Assembly: GCA_023416335.1 (NCBI GenBank)
Contig: JAEZHY010000269.1
Location: forward strand, 1-23,878
Direction of reading: 5' to 3'
Length of the DNA stretch: 23,878 bases
Source: Pseudomonadota bacterium
Lineage (GTDB): Bacteria > Desulfobacterota > Syntrophobacteria > Syntrophobacterales > Syntrophobacteraceae
Under the pieces are notes generated by a model, which saw only the letters and a program-made list of their open reading frames with translations, had not been told where the DNA came from and did not search any database. Positions 6,345-15,256 of the stretch are shown one piece after another. How positions within the stretch are numbered: the stretch's first letter is position 1; every line of letters begins with the position of its first letter. The translations under genes and the position numbers were made by a program.

Positions 6345-7538
6345 ATGAGCAATAGTCCCATTGAGACGCAGGTTCTTGGCGAAAGCGTGCGACGATTACG
6401 GCAGGCAAAAGGATTGAGCCAGATTGAACTAGCAGCAAGAGCTAAAATATCGCTGCCGACTCTAAAGAGCATAGAGTCCGGCAAAGCGATGCCGCGCATC
6501 GATTCCCTGCAGTCGGTTGCATCTGCGCTGGGAGAGGCCATTTTTGCTCTGCTTCGTCCTGTGCGGGTACTCAAGGACGTTCGGTTTAGAGCCAAAAAGA
6601 AATTAAGAACCCGGAACGAGATTCTCTCAGAGGTCTCGAATTGGCTTGAGAATATGCTCGAGCTGGAAGAATTGATCGGGGGCAAGCGCAAAGATTCGCG
6701 AATCGAAGCTGTTAAACGTGAAATAGAAGGAATAGCAGAACCGATCGAGAGGGCAAGACAGGCCGCAGCCCTGATTCGCAGAGCATGGGGGCTCGATGAT
6801 GAGCCAATCATGAACATTTGCGGTCTGTTTGCGAGCCATGGACTCAAAATATTTTCGCTTCCGAAGGAAAGCAGGGAATTCTTTGGCCTGTCGGTTGGGC
6901 CTTCTGATGGCGGACCTGCCATCATCGTTAATACGTGGGAACGGATAACCGTAGAACGTTGGATTTTTAGCGCAAGCCATGAACTGGGCCACCTGATTCT
7001 TCACCAGAATGCGTTTGATGCCGAACAGATCGAAGAAAATCAATCGGAGGAAAAGGAAGCCGACACTTTTGCAGCTTATTTCCTGATGCCTGACAAGGCT
7101 TTTGAAAAGGAGTTAAGAGCACTGCGGGGGATCGGCTGGGTGGATGCCGTTCTCGCCTTGAAAAGAATCTTTAAAGTGAGCTGGAAAACTGTAATAAGAC
7201 GGCTTCAGGATAAGGGCGTGCTTGATAATTCTGCCTGGGCGAGATTTCAATCCCAGTTGCAATACCGTTATGGTCATAAAGTAGAATTCTGCAAAGAACC
7301 ATTCCCTGCAGCAGCATCTCTCTATGTCGACGATAAAGTTGAGCCCGAAAATCTTAAGCGTTCCGATTTCCCTGCCCACCAGCTTCAATTGGGTTCGCTT
7401 GTGCTCGAAGCACTGGGGCAAGGCAAGATAACCATGAGTAAGGCTGCCAAGATATTGAGCTCCGATATCAAAGGGGTACGTGAGCTTGCCCGAGACTGGA
7501 AAGTGGGCGTGGGAACTTCTCTTGTTGCCGAGGGCTGA
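6345..7538 (+). CDS. XRE-family regulator fused to ImmA/IrrE metallopeptidase
   Basis: The protein has about 397 residues. The N-terminal helix-turn-helix of Cro/CI (XRE) type spans about 9-70 (RLRQAKGLSQIELAARA, then LPTLKSIESG). After a helical linker comes an ImmA/IrrE (COG2856) zinc protease domain. It has HELGHLILH at 212-220 and a downstream EADTFAAYFLMP containing the third metal ligand Glu238. The last 90 residues are unassigned. Such proteins bind their own operator and act as antitoxin or anti-repressor-type regulators that may cleave partner repressors. I prefer ATG 6345 over GTG 6288 because it has GGGAG five bases upstream and begins just before the HTH. The next gene starts three bases after the stop, so the pair is translationally coupled, consistent with a toxin-antitoxin-like unit. 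Confidence 0.9.
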   Translation: MSNSPIETQVLGESVRRLRQAKGLSQIELAARAKISLPTLKSIESGKAMPRIDSLQSVASALGEAIFALLRPVRVLKDVRFRAKKKLRTRNEILSEVSNWLENMLELEELIGGKRKDSRIEAVKREIEGIAEPIERARQAAALIRRAWGLDDEPIMNICGLFASHGLKIFSLPKESREFFGLSVGPSDGGPAIIVNTWERITVERWIFSASHELGHLILHQNAFDAEQIEENQSEEKEADTFAAYFLMPDKAFEKELRALRGIGWVDAVLALKRIFKVSWKTVIRRLQDKGVLDNSAWARFQSQLQYRYGHKVEFCKEPFPAAASLYVDDKVEPENLKRSDFPAHQLQLGSLVLEALGQGKITMSKAAKILSSDIKGVRELARDWKVGVGTSLVAEG

Positions 7539-7541
7539 CGG

Positions 7542-8075
7542 TTGGACAGGCGAATATATATCGTCGATTCCAGTGTCATTATTGACTACCAGCTTACGAA
7601 GATCGAAGTGTTGTGGATGATCTCGGAGCATATGGGGCGCGTTTTGATCTCAAGCCCCATCCTTGCTGAGGTAAATGGACTATGTGCCGAGGATTGTCCC
7701 GGTTTGGGTCTGGAGGTTCTGGAGCCGAGCCTGGAGGATTATTTCGAGGTCACAAGGAACAGACCGCCAGGATTGTCCGATGAAGATACAATGTGTCTGG
7801 TTTTATCAAAGAGATTAGACGGGATATGTCTTACCAACGACAAGGCTCTTCATAAGGCATGCCAGGCAGAGGGTGTTCCCTCCATGTGGGGCCTGAGGCC
7901 TATGTTGCAGTTGGTTGAATTCTGCGTGCTCTCTCCGCGAGAAGCGCTGAAGATTGCTCATGAAATTAAGTCCATGAATATCAACATTACGGATGACGTG
8001 ATCGATCGGTTCAGGTTGCAGCTTTCGGCAATCTCGCCGACAAAGCGAACTCCAGTAGCAGGGCAAACCATGTAA
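7542..8075 (+). CDS. PIN-domain protein, probable toxin partner
   Basis: The protein has 177 residues, of which about 1-125 form a PIN domain, the metal-dependent RNase fold of VapC-type toxins. The acidic set is complete: Asp9 in VDSS, Glu43 in LAEV, Asp80/Asp82 in LSDED and Asp100 in LTND. A C-terminal helix-rich extension (about 125-177) exceeds the normal VapC length. Translation starts at TTG 7542, with GAGGG about seven bases upstream and only three bases after the stop of the XRE-ImmA gene, so it is read from the same transcript. The fused XRE-ImmA protein in place of a small VapB antitoxin suggests a non-classical toxin-regulator pair. RNA target unknown. Confidence 0.85.
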   Translation: MDRRIYIVDSSVIIDYQLTKIEVLWMISEHMGRVLISSPILAEVNGLCAEDCPGLGLEVLEPSLEDYFEVTRNRPPGLSDEDTMCLVLSKRLDGICLTNDKALHKACQAEGVPSMWGLRPMLQLVEFCVLSPREALKIAHEIKSMNINITDDVIDRFRLQLSAISPTKRTPVAGQTM

Positions 8076-8132
8076 GTCAGCGAAAAATGCTCTGCAAGCC
8101 CCGAAACTTTCCTGTCCCTGCACAAATCCGGC

Positions 8133-9296
8133 CTACTTGAAGTTTATTTCCAATATTGAAAAATCATCATCAAGCGCGGCCGAACCCTGTGCCTTGACTA
8201 CAAAATCCCAGAGCCGGTCGAGGCGCGAGGCCCCATCGGAGGGCGGGCTCGCCATCAGTTCCACAAAGGACTCGAAAGGCCACATCTCATTATTCGGCGG
8301 TATTTGGATCTCGTATGTTCCGTCGCTGTAGACGAAAAGCCTGGAAGGACCTTCCAGGGTGATGCTGTCCGAAACGTACTGCACTCCCGGGAAGGCGCCT
8401 ATCATCATGTTTTGTGTTCCCAAGGTTTTCGCCGCACCGTCCCGGCCCACCAGGAGTGCGGGGGGGTGGCCGGCGCTTGCGTAGACCAGCTCGCGCGAAG
8501 ATTTGCTGTAGACGCCGTACCAGATAGTGAAGTACATGCCGTTGTGGCTGTCCATCTGGAAGGCTTCGTTCAAGGATGCGAGGACCCGGTCGGGCTTCCG
8601 GAAATCGGTATCGGGAAGGGTTTGAGAACGTATGACGTTCATTGCGGAAACGGACAAAAGAGCCGCGCCGATCCCGTGTCCGCAGACATCGAGCAGGTAG
8701 ATCGAGAAGTTCTCCTCATCCAGCCAGTGATAGCCGAAGGAATCGCCTCCGAGGGAGGTTGAAGGCACGAATCTCCAGTCGGTGCCGAACAGTTCTCCGG
8801 AAACCGTTTCCGGCAGGAGTTTCTTCACATAATCGGCGGCTTCCGCCAGTTCGGCCGCCAGCCGCTTCATCACCTCATTTCGTTCGAGCAGGCTGATATA
8901 GCCCTTTGAGTGGTGGCGAATCCTGGCGATGAGTTCGATCTTGTCGGGAAGCTTTACCAGATAATCACTCGCCCCCAGCTCGAACGCTTTTGCCTTGATT
9001 ACCGGCTCTTCCTTGGAGGATAGGACTATCACGGGAATGTCCCGGGTCTTTTCGTTCGATCTGTAAAACTTGAGCAGCATCAGCCCGTCGACATCAGGCA
9101 TGACCAGGTCCTGAAGGATGACGGTGGGACTGACTTCAATGGCTGTTTTGATGGCCTTGGAAGGGTCCTGGCAGAAATGGAAATCAATGTCCGGCTCGTT
9201 GCTCAGCATTCTTCCCACCGCCGCCCCGACGATCGCCTGATCGTCAATCAGCAACACTGTCGTCTTGTGTTCACCCAACTGCCCGTGTACCGTCAT
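8133..9296 (-). CDS. Response regulator with PP2C/SpoIIE-type phosphatase output (RsbU-like)
   Basis: The protein has 387 residues. The REC domain (about 12-135) has acidic IDDQ near 17-20, phospho-acceptor Asp63 in LQDLVMP and Lys115. A short helical linker (about 135-165) leads to a PPM/SpoIIE serine phosphatase domain with metal ligands in GGDSFGY (Asp185), LLDVCGHG (Asp203) and a C-terminal DDDFSI. Such proteins dephosphorylate anti-sigma-antagonist (STAS) proteins in partner-switching cascades; no STAS or kinase gene is visible here. It is the last gene of the chemosensory operon, 12 bases after cheB, in the position WspR occupies in Pseudomonas. Its REC domain is very similar to that of the cyclase at the start of the operon, so both are probably phosphorylated by the operon's CheA (inference). 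Start ATG 9296 has AAGGA upstream. Confidence 0.93.
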   Translation of the reverse strand: MTVHGQLGEHKTTVLLIDDQAIVGAAVGRMLSNEPDIDFHFCQDPSKAIKTAIEVSPTVILQDLVMPDVDGLMLLKFYRSNEKTRDIPVIVLSSKEEPVIKAKAFELGASDYLVKLPDKIELIARIRHHSKGYISLLERNEVMKRLAAELAEAADYVKKLLPETVSGELFGTDWRFVPSTSLGGDSFGYHWLDEENFSIYLLDVCGHGIGAALLSVSAMNVIRSQTLPDTDFRKPDRVLASLNEAFQMDSHNGMYFTIWYGVYSKSSRELVYASAGHPPALLVGRDGAAKTLGTQNMMIGAFPGVQYVSDSITLEGPSRLFVYSDGTYEIQIPPNNEMWPFESFVELMASPPSDGASRLDRLWDFVVKAQGSAALDDDFSILEINFK

Positions 9297-9308
9297 GTTC
9301 GTCAGTCC

Positions 9309-10334
9309 TTATCGCCGGTTGCCCGGATCGGCCGGGCTGCCTTTTGCGCACACACTCTTTTTCGCATATTCCGAGATGGCGGCGGCAATCCCGGAAAGGG
9401 ATAGCACTTCGGAAGCTGCGCCGATGTCCGCCGCCGCACGGGGCATGCCATAGACTACGCTCGACGACTCATCCTGGGCTATTGTGCGCCAGCCCGCCCT
9501 GCGCAGTCTGAGCAGGCCGTTTGCCCCGTCCTTTCCCATGCCGGTAAGGAGGATCGCAATCGCCGGTTCCGGCCAATGTTCCGCCAGGCTGGAGAAAAAG
9601 ACGTCGATCGAAGGGATATAGGGAGCATCCACGGGCTCCGCCGCGTGCGCCAGGCGTAAGTCCGGATCCAGCACCAAATGTTTGCCGCCCCCGGCAACCG
9701 AAATCGTTCCACCGGTTAGGGGGCACGAACCGGTTACCAGATCCACCGGCAGCACGGTCTGCCCGGCAAGCCATCGAGCAAGCCCGGGCGCAAACCTGGC
9801 ATCGATGTGCTGCACTATCACCACCGCTCCCGGGAAATCTGCCGGCAGCGCGCTCAGGACCGTCGCCAGCGCCTTGGGACCTCCGGCGGAAGAGCCGATC
9901 GCGACCAGCAGCGGCCGGCTCCGGCCGACCGGGCACTCTTCCGCCTTCCTTACAAGGCGCGATATTCTTGCGATCTTATCGAGAAGCTCTTTTCCGCCCG
10001 TTATGGTCCGCTCCTGACCCCGGACAGGCGTGGCAACCACATCCAGGGCGCCGCAGCCCATGGCTTCGAACACCTCGCCCGCTTTGCCGCTCAAATCGGA
10101 AGTAACGATCAGTATCGCGCACGGAGTTTCCCGCATTATCCTGCACGTGGCCTGCACCCCGTCCGGCACGAGATCCATCAATATCAAATCGGGACGGTCC
10201 CCGGAGCACCTGCGAACAGCCGATGGGCCATCCGGGGCAACCCAGGCGACCTGATAGCCGGGCCCACCGAGCAGCACCCGCTCCAGGGTTTCGACTACCT
10301 CAGGGTTATCGTTTATAATTGCTATTCGGAGCAC
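9309..10334 (-). CDS. cheB: CheB-type receptor methylesterase, WspF-like
   Basis: The protein has 341 residues: an N-terminal REC domain (1-120) and a C-terminal CheB methylesterase (about 140-325). The esterase has GSSAGGP (catalytic Ser within 147-153), IVQHIDA with the catalytic His, and LLTGMGKDG with the Asp. It removes methyl groups from the receptor to adapt signalling. The REC domain keeps Asp54 but has IINDN where DD is usual, and Thr102-Pro103 where the conserved Lys-Pro is expected. The same features are known in WspF, so this is a family trait and not damage. Start is GTG 10334 with GAGGAA upstream. It lies 43 bases after the CheA gene and 12 bases before the REC-PP2C gene. Confidence 0.95.
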   Translation of the reverse strand: MLRIAIINDNPEVVETLERVLLGGPGYQVAWVAPDGPSAVRRCSGDRPDLILMDLVPDGVQATCRIMRETPCAILIVTSDLSGKAGEVFEAMGCGALDVVATPVRGQERTITGGKELLDKIARISRLVRKAEECPVGRSRPLLVAIGSSAGGPKALATVLSALPADFPGAVVIVQHIDARFAPGLARWLAGQTVLPVDLVTGSCPLTGGTISVAGGGKHLVLDPDLRLAHAAEPVDAPYIPSIDVFFSSLAEHWPEPAIAILLTGMGKDGANGLLRLRRAGWRTIAQDESSSVVYGMPRAAADIGAASEVLSLSGIAAAISEYAKKSVCAKGSPADPGNRR

Positions 10335-10377
10335 GTTTCGGATTCCTCAATCGCCAACGGTGCCGGGGTAATAACCA

Positions 10378-12732
10378 TTATGGTTCATCGGCCTCTCCAA
10401 TGAGGTCGGCCACCGCCTTCAGGAAACTCTCATCATAGAAGCTGCTTTTCGTGAGATAGTAGTTTGCCCCCGCTTCCATCCCTTTTACCCGGTCCTCTTC
10501 ACGATCCTTGTATGACAATATTATTATCGGCAGGTGCCTGGTATCGGCCTCCTGCCTGATATTTTTCACCATCTCGATCCCGTCCATGCGCGGCATGTCG
10601 ATATCGGAGATCACCAGGTCATACTTGCCCGCACGCACCGCATTCCAGCCGTCCATACCGTCAACGGCCACTTCCACCTGATATCCCTGGTTCTCGAGCA
10701 GCCGTCGTTCCACTTCACGCACGGTTATCGAGTCATCCACTACAAGGATGCGCCTGCGGGCGATTTCTTCGACCTGCAGCTTCGCACGCTCGATCATGGC
10801 AACCCTGCCGCCGGACAACATATTGTCGATCGAGCGCACAAGGTCGTCGACGTCTATGACCAGAACGGGCGAGCCGTCTTCCATCACGGCGGCGGCGCTT
10901 GCGTTGGGGACTTTTCCGAGGCGCGGATCGAGAGGCTGGACCACAAGCTCCACTTCTCCCATAAGCCGTTCCACCACTACCCCGTACCTGTTCAGCCTGT
11001 CGCTTATCACGACTACAGGTAGCTCATTGCTGTCCCCGCTCACCAGTTCGAGTTCCAGCGGCTGGCCGGCTGGAACCAGGCCGATATTCCGCCCGTCAAA
11101 AGAATAGTACTGCCTTCCTTCGATCATTTCGATACGGTCGCGTGAAACCATGACCACGCTGTCCAGCCGCGTGAGTGGAAACGCATATGGCTCTCCGGAT
11201 ATTTCCACCAGGAGCGCCCGTATTGTGGAAAGCGTAATCGGCAGTTCCAGATTGAACGTGGTCCCCCATCCCGGCACCGTCTTGGCGCTAACGGCCCCCC
11301 GGACCTCCTGGACCATGCTCATAACCACATCCAGGCCCACCCCCCGACCCGACACCTCCGTGACTCTGCCTGCCGTGGAGAAACCGGGAAGGAACAGGAA
11401 ATCCATCAACTCGGGCTCCGTAAGACTCTCGGCCATCTGACCGGAAACGAGCCCTTTTTCCACCACCTTGCGGCGGATTTTCCCGATGTCTATACCGTAC
11501 CCGTCATCGTGCACGGTCACGATCAGCATTCCGGCCCTGTGATAGGCGCCAAGCTCTATGACGCCCTCCTGCGGCTTCCCGGCCGCTGTACGCTCGTCCG
11601 GCGTCTCAATTCCGTGATCGCAGGCATTGCGCAACAAATGCGTTAAAGGAGCTTCCAGCCTGGCCAGGATATCCCTGTCGACTTTGGTATTTTCCCCCGT
11701 GACCCGCAGCACGATCTTCTTGCCAAGATTCCTTGCAATATCGCGCACCATCCTCGGAAAACCATGCACGCCGTCCCAAAACGGGCGCATCCTGGTGGCC
11801 TGCGCTTCATTGTAGAGCCGGGTGGAAAGGTTCTCCCAGTGCAGAGTGTAGGTCTCGAAAGACTCGATCTGCTGCAGAAGTGTCTCTCTGCACCTGGCCG
11901 AGAGCTTGAGGGCTCCGGCGATCAATTCCTTCGATTCCTCCGGGCTGCGCGACTGCATCGCGGCGCTTCTTATCTCCTCCAGGAGCCGGGGGAAGTGACC
12001 CAGAAGCGATTTCATTTCATAAAGATCTTTTACGCGCGAAAGGAGTCTTCGCGATTCCACAAGGCATTCACCGGCAAGCCCCATTAGCCGGCTGAGATTT
12101 TCCGCCAAAACCGGAACGGTATCTGCCGGAGACGCATGTATGGTGGAAGCGGCTGCTTTGGGTTCCTGCCGCACAAGTTCGTGTGTTTCTTTCGCAAGCG
12201 GCGCCTGGACTTTCGCGGCAGGAAGTTCAGGCTCAGCCGCGGCCGGCGGGAATGTGGAAGGTTGGTCCTCCGATTCCGCCAAATCCGAATCTGCCGCGCG
12301 GGACGAATCCGGCGATCCCGTCATGCACAGGTTCAGTCTATCTTCGATTTCTGCAAGCTCCGGCTCATTGTTCTTCAGCCAGGCGTCCAATTCCGCCGCT
12401 CCCACCCGGCCCAGGCGTTTGAAGACATCGCCTCCCCGCAGCAGAATGTCGATGGCGTAGGCATTGAGCAGCACGCGTTTTTCCATCGCGGCGCAAAGGA
12501 GGTCCTCCATCGCATGGGCGAGGCGGACCGCCTCCTCCAGGCCGACAATCCGGGCGGCCCCCTTTATGGAATGGGCAGCGCGCATGAGCGGATTTGTCTT
12601 CTCGGCGGACTGCGGATCGGTCTCGAGTTCGATGAGTCCGTTCTCCAGGACGGAGGACTGCATCTCCACTTCCATGCGGAAGAGGTCCAGCATGCTTTCA
12701 TCGGCAAAAAAGTTCATGGCGTCATTTGCCAA
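10378..12732 (-). CDS. cheA: Hybrid chemotaxis histidine kinase CheA-REC, WspE-like
   Basis: The protein has 784 residues. Domain order: Hpt (about 1-130) with phospho-histidine His54 in AHSIKGAA; a Pro/Ala-rich linker (140-200) with no obvious P2 domain; dimerisation helices (about 205-310); HATPase with N box LLRNACDHGIE (366-376), G1 DDGYGID (409-415), F box FLPGFSTA and G2 GRGVGLD (462-468); a CheW-like P5 domain (about 500-640); and a C-terminal REC domain (about 661-780) with Asp710 in VISD and Lys762. The kinase is controlled by the receptor through CheW and phosphorylates REC partners; the fused REC probably acts as phosphate sink or switch. Start is TTG 12732, chosen because AGGAGG lies eight bases upstream; it overlaps the preceding gene by 19 bases. 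The architecture matches WspE. Confidence 0.95.
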   Translation of the reverse strand: MANDAMNFFADESMLDLFRMEVEMQSSVLENGLIELETDPQSAEKTNPLMRAAHSIKGAARIVGLEEAVRLAHAMEDLLCAAMEKRVLLNAYAIDILLRGGDVFKRLGRVGAAELDAWLKNNEPELAEIEDRLNLCMTGSPDSSRAADSDLAESEDQPSTFPPAAAEPELPAAKVQAPLAKETHELVRQEPKAAASTIHASPADTVPVLAENLSRLMGLAGECLVESRRLLSRVKDLYEMKSLLGHFPRLLEEIRSAAMQSRSPEESKELIAGALKLSARCRETLLQQIESFETYTLHWENLSTRLYNEAQATRMRPFWDGVHGFPRMVRDIARNLGKKIVLRVTGENTKVDRDILARLEAPLTHLLRNACDHGIETPDERTAAGKPQEGVIELGAYHRAGMLIVTVHDDGYGIDIGKIRRKVVEKGLVSGQMAESLTEPELMDFLFLPGFSTAGRVTEVSGRGVGLDVVMSMVQEVRGAVSAKTVPGWGTTFNLELPITLSTIRALLVEISGEPYAFPLTRLDSVVMVSRDRIEMIEGRQYYSFDGRNIGLVPAGQPLELELVSGDSNELPVVVISDRLNRYGVVVERLMGEVELVVQPLDPRLGKVPNASAAAVMEDGSPVLVIDVDDLVRSIDNMLSGGRVAMIERAKLQVEEIARRRILVVDDSITVREVERRLLENQGYQVEVAVDGMDGWNAVRAGKYDLVISDIDMPRMDGIEMVKNIRQEADTRHLPIIILSYKDREEDRVKGMEAGANYYLTKSSFYDESFLKAVADLIGEADEP

Positions 12733-13403
12733 CGTAAGGTCCTCCTGAGCGCATCGAGCAACAAGTCCTCATCCAGCAGAGCGATGCGCCTCCCGCCTGC
12801 CGTCACTATTGCCCGGGAATACGCGGATGCGTCCTTCGAGATCGTAACCGGCACGGGTTCCATTTCCGTATCTTTTACCCGATACGTTCTGTCCACTTCG
12901 TCCACCGGAAAAGCCCATCGTTCCCCGATGTGCTCGATAACGATCATCCTCATGGATGCTGCAGCCTGCCCCTTCGAACGTGCTGTTTCAGTCCCGGAAA
13001 CACACAGGATATTGGCAAGGGATGCGCACAGAAGGAGTTCTCCCCTGACGTTTGCAATGCCGAGCAGGATCGGGCCGCTACGGTGCGGAATCCTGTGGAT
13101 GGAGCGGTGTTGAACAATTTCCTTGAGTGCCCGGGTCTTTAGCGCGAGCCACTCGTCGGCCAGGCGGAATGCGACTATTGAAGTTGTGTCGGCGCTTTCC
13201 AGTTCCTTGCTCGATGCGAGCACTGCAGTCCATTCGTCCAGGTAGCCTTCCGGGGGCGGCCTGTCCAGCAGGGACCGGCCAATGGCCGAGTACGTCGGAC
13301 AATTTCGACAGTCGATGTAATCAAGAAGATCGGGGCACGTCCTGTCGCCGGCCGTTCCTTTGCTCTTCCAGCAATTTTCCACATTCGGCGTGTTTACAGG
13401 CAT
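12714..13403 (-). CDS. CheW-domain coupling protein, WspD-like
   Basis: The protein has 229 residues. The first 70 carry a cysteine-containing segment (CWKSKGTAGDRTCPDLL and CRNCPTYS, then LLDRPPPEGY and EW) that is typical of WspD and absent from ordinary CheW. A CheW domain follows (about 85-225), with VAFRLADEWLAL, HRSGPILLGIANVRGEL and WAFPVDEVDRTYR. It would act as a second adaptor linking CheA to the receptor array. The four cysteines might bind metal (inference). It lies 54 bases after the CheR gene and overlaps the CheA start by 19 bases, which suggests coupled translation. Start ATG 13403 has AAGGA upstream. Confidence 0.9.
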   Translation of the reverse strand: MPVNTPNVENCWKSKGTAGDRTCPDLLDYIDCRNCPTYSAIGRSLLDRPPPEGYLDEWTAVLASSKELESADTTSIVAFRLADEWLALKTRALKEIVQHRSIHRIPHRSGPILLGIANVRGELLLCASLANILCVSGTETARSKGQAAASMRMIVIEHIGERWAFPVDEVDRTYRVKDTEMEPVPVTISKDASAYSRAIVTAGGRRIALLDEDLLLDALRRTLRWQMTP

Positions 13404-13457
13404 CCTACCGGTCCTTCGGGTGTGAAGCGAGAGTCACTTTCATGCTTCGATTTCAGG

Positions 13458-14735
13458 TTATACGTCTTTGCCGATGCGCTCGATTCTTTTTCTATACCTG
13501 GTTGCCTGCTCCCTGAGTCCGAATCGTTCCATGAGAAGGCTCAAGTGCAGCAGGGCGTCATTATGGTTCGGGTCGAGATAGATCACCCTGTTCAGGTGAG
13601 TTGCCGCTTTGTCGTCATCTCCCCGGGCCAGTGCTGTGATTCCTAGAAGGTAGTGGGCCTCGGTACAGGTCAAATCGGATTTGAGGCATTCCCCGACCAG
13701 TTTTTCGGCTTCCGTGTACATACCGGAATCGGCGAGTTCGCGCGCCCGCCTGAGAATGCCGGAAATGTCTTCCGGCAGTGCCGGACCGCACTGTTCATTC
13801 GGCTGCGGATCCCGGCAGAGAATTTCAGGTCTTCGCCCGTTCATTGGGAGATGCGCGACGCCTTTCGAGGTTTTTTTCCGGACGTGGGCATGTCCCCGGA
13901 GCGGCAGGATGCTTTCCGGGCGATCAGGTTCTTTTTCCGATGGCTTTCGCGAGGCATGGGCACGAGGATGGTCGGCCGGAATGTAGTCCGGGAAGAAAAT
14001 ATGCTGCGGCTCGGCATAGCCCAGGACAAGCAGTCCCCCTTTCCTGAGGACTCGCCCGACATTTCGGATCGCCGTTTTCCTGCTCGCTTCGTCCAGGTAG
14101 ATCAGCAGGTTTCGGAAAAATACTATGTCGCAGGATTCTTCCGGTCCCAGGTCCGCCTCCTGGAGCACGTTCCCTTGCGTAAACCTCACAGCCTCATGTA
14201 CCTCCGGGCGAACCAGGAACATCGAGCCGGCCTCGTCAAAATACTTTCGGCGCAGATCGTTGTCTTTTTCCCTGAAAGACGAACCGCCGTAGAGGGCTTC
14301 ACCGGCCTTCTGCAGCGCCCTCCTGCTTATGTCCACCGCATGCACGCAGAATCGGTCCGGAGACAATCCCGCTTCCAGCAGCGTTATTGCGATAGAGTAA
14401 GCCTCCTCCCCGGTGGATGCGGGGACGGAAAGCGCACGCAACGGTGTTTGCGGGCTGCAGGAAAAGATCTTTTCCGCGGCGTATTTCCGGAGGTAAACAA
14501 ACGGTTCGCAGTCCCTGAAAAACCAGGTTTCCGGAACCACGATCTCTTCGATAAGCTCGTCCTGCTCGGCTCTGCTCGCGGACAGGAACGACAGGTAGGC
14601 GTCACCGTCTTCTATCCCGCATACCTGCATTCTCCGGTTCACACACCGGTCAACCGTCCCGCCGGGATATGCGCCGAAGCCGATGCGTTCGCGCAATATG
14701 GATTCGACGGCTGAGGAATGCGGAAAATCTTTCAT
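13458..14735 (-). CDS. cheR: CheR-type receptor methyltransferase with C-terminal TPR, WspC-like
   Basis: The protein has about 425 residues. A CheR N-terminal helical region (about 1-70) precedes the SAM-binding methyltransferase (about 75-265), with VVPETWFFRD, STGEEAYS and FFRNLLIYLD. A variable linker follows, then TPR repeats near the C-terminus (LLGITALARGDDDKAATHL and the following repeat). It methylates glutamates of the chemoreceptor, opposing CheB. The TPR extension is characteristic of WspC and FrzF-like enzymes. An upstream in-frame start (14816) would overlap the cheW gene. I prefer ATG 14735, which lies 14 bases after the cheW stop and gives MKDFPHSSAVESILRERIG, the normal CheR beginning. 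Confidence 0.93.
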   Translation of the reverse strand: MKDFPHSSAVESILRERIGFGAYPGGTVDRCVNRRMQVCGIEDGDAYLSFLSASRAEQDELIEEIVVPETWFFRDCEPFVYLRKYAAEKIFSCSPQTPLRALSVPASTGEEAYSIAITLLEAGLSPDRFCVHAVDISRRALQKAGEALYGGSSFREKDNDLRRKYFDEAGSMFLVRPEVHEAVRFTQGNVLQEADLGPEESCDIVFFRNLLIYLDEASRKTAIRNVGRVLRKGGLLVLGYAEPQHIFFPDYIPADHPRAHASRKPSEKEPDRPESILPLRGHAHVRKKTSKGVAHLPMNGRRPEILCRDPQPNEQCGPALPEDISGILRRARELADSGMYTEAEKLVGECLKSDLTCTEAHYLLGITALARGDDDKAATHLNRVIYLDPNHNDALLHLSLLMERFGLREQATRYRKRIERIGKDV

Positions 14736-14749
14736 CCTGGAAAAATCCC

Positions 14750-15205
14750 CTACTGCTCTACAGGAAACAGGGCATGCCCAAGGGAAGCCGAAACGAGAGC
14801 TTCCGGCCGGATGCACTGGACGAGTCCCTGCGGGCAGGTAAGCATCTTCCCCAGGTAGGGGGAATCCTCGATAGCGATGCCGCTGTCGATCAGGGTGGAC
14901 TCTTCGGCCCTGACGGTTTCCATTACCTGCTCGGCCAGGAGGCCGAGCACGCGCTCCCTGCCTTCGGAATCCCTTAGGCAGACGAGGATGATGCGGGTGC
15001 TCAGCAGCGCCCTTGCGTTGTCGAACCCCGCCAGGGAGCAGAGGTCAATAACCGGCACCACCCGCCCGCGGTATTGAAATACGCCGCGAACGAAACGCGG
15101 GGCATTGGGAATTTCCCGCAGGTGGACCATAGGGACAATTTCCACCACGTTTGCACAATCCAGGGCGTAGGGAGCACCGCCTATCTGTAAGGTAAGAAAA
15201 AGCAT
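14750..15205 (-). CDS. cheW: CheW adaptor protein, WspB-like
   Basis: The 151-residue protein is a single CheW domain: LFLTLQIGGAPYAL, then VVEIVPMVHLREIPNAPRFV, RGVFQYRGRVVPVIDL and VLGLLAEQV. It couples the receptor to CheA at the cell pole or membrane array. It lies between the receptor gene (51 bases) and cheR (14 bases) in the wspB position. Start ATG 15205 has a weak GGAACCGGA ahead of it. Length and motifs are normal for CheW. Confidence 0.93.
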   Translation of the reverse strand: MLFLTLQIGGAPYALDCANVVEIVPMVHLREIPNAPRFVRGVFQYRGRVVPVIDLCSLAGFDNARALLSTRIILVCLRDSEGRERVLGLLAEQVMETVRAEESTLIDSGIAIEDSPYLGKMLTCPQGLVQCIRPEALVSASLGHALFPVEQ

Positions 15206-15256
15206 TCCGGTTCCGGATCTGCCGGGCCGACAGTCCGTCGTGCCCGGCGCAAGGGA

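Noticed and set aside
9469..9936. Long Gly/Arg-rich frames inside the cheB and cheA genes
   Set aside because: These are alternative frames of GC-rich genes whose main frame contains complete conserved domains.
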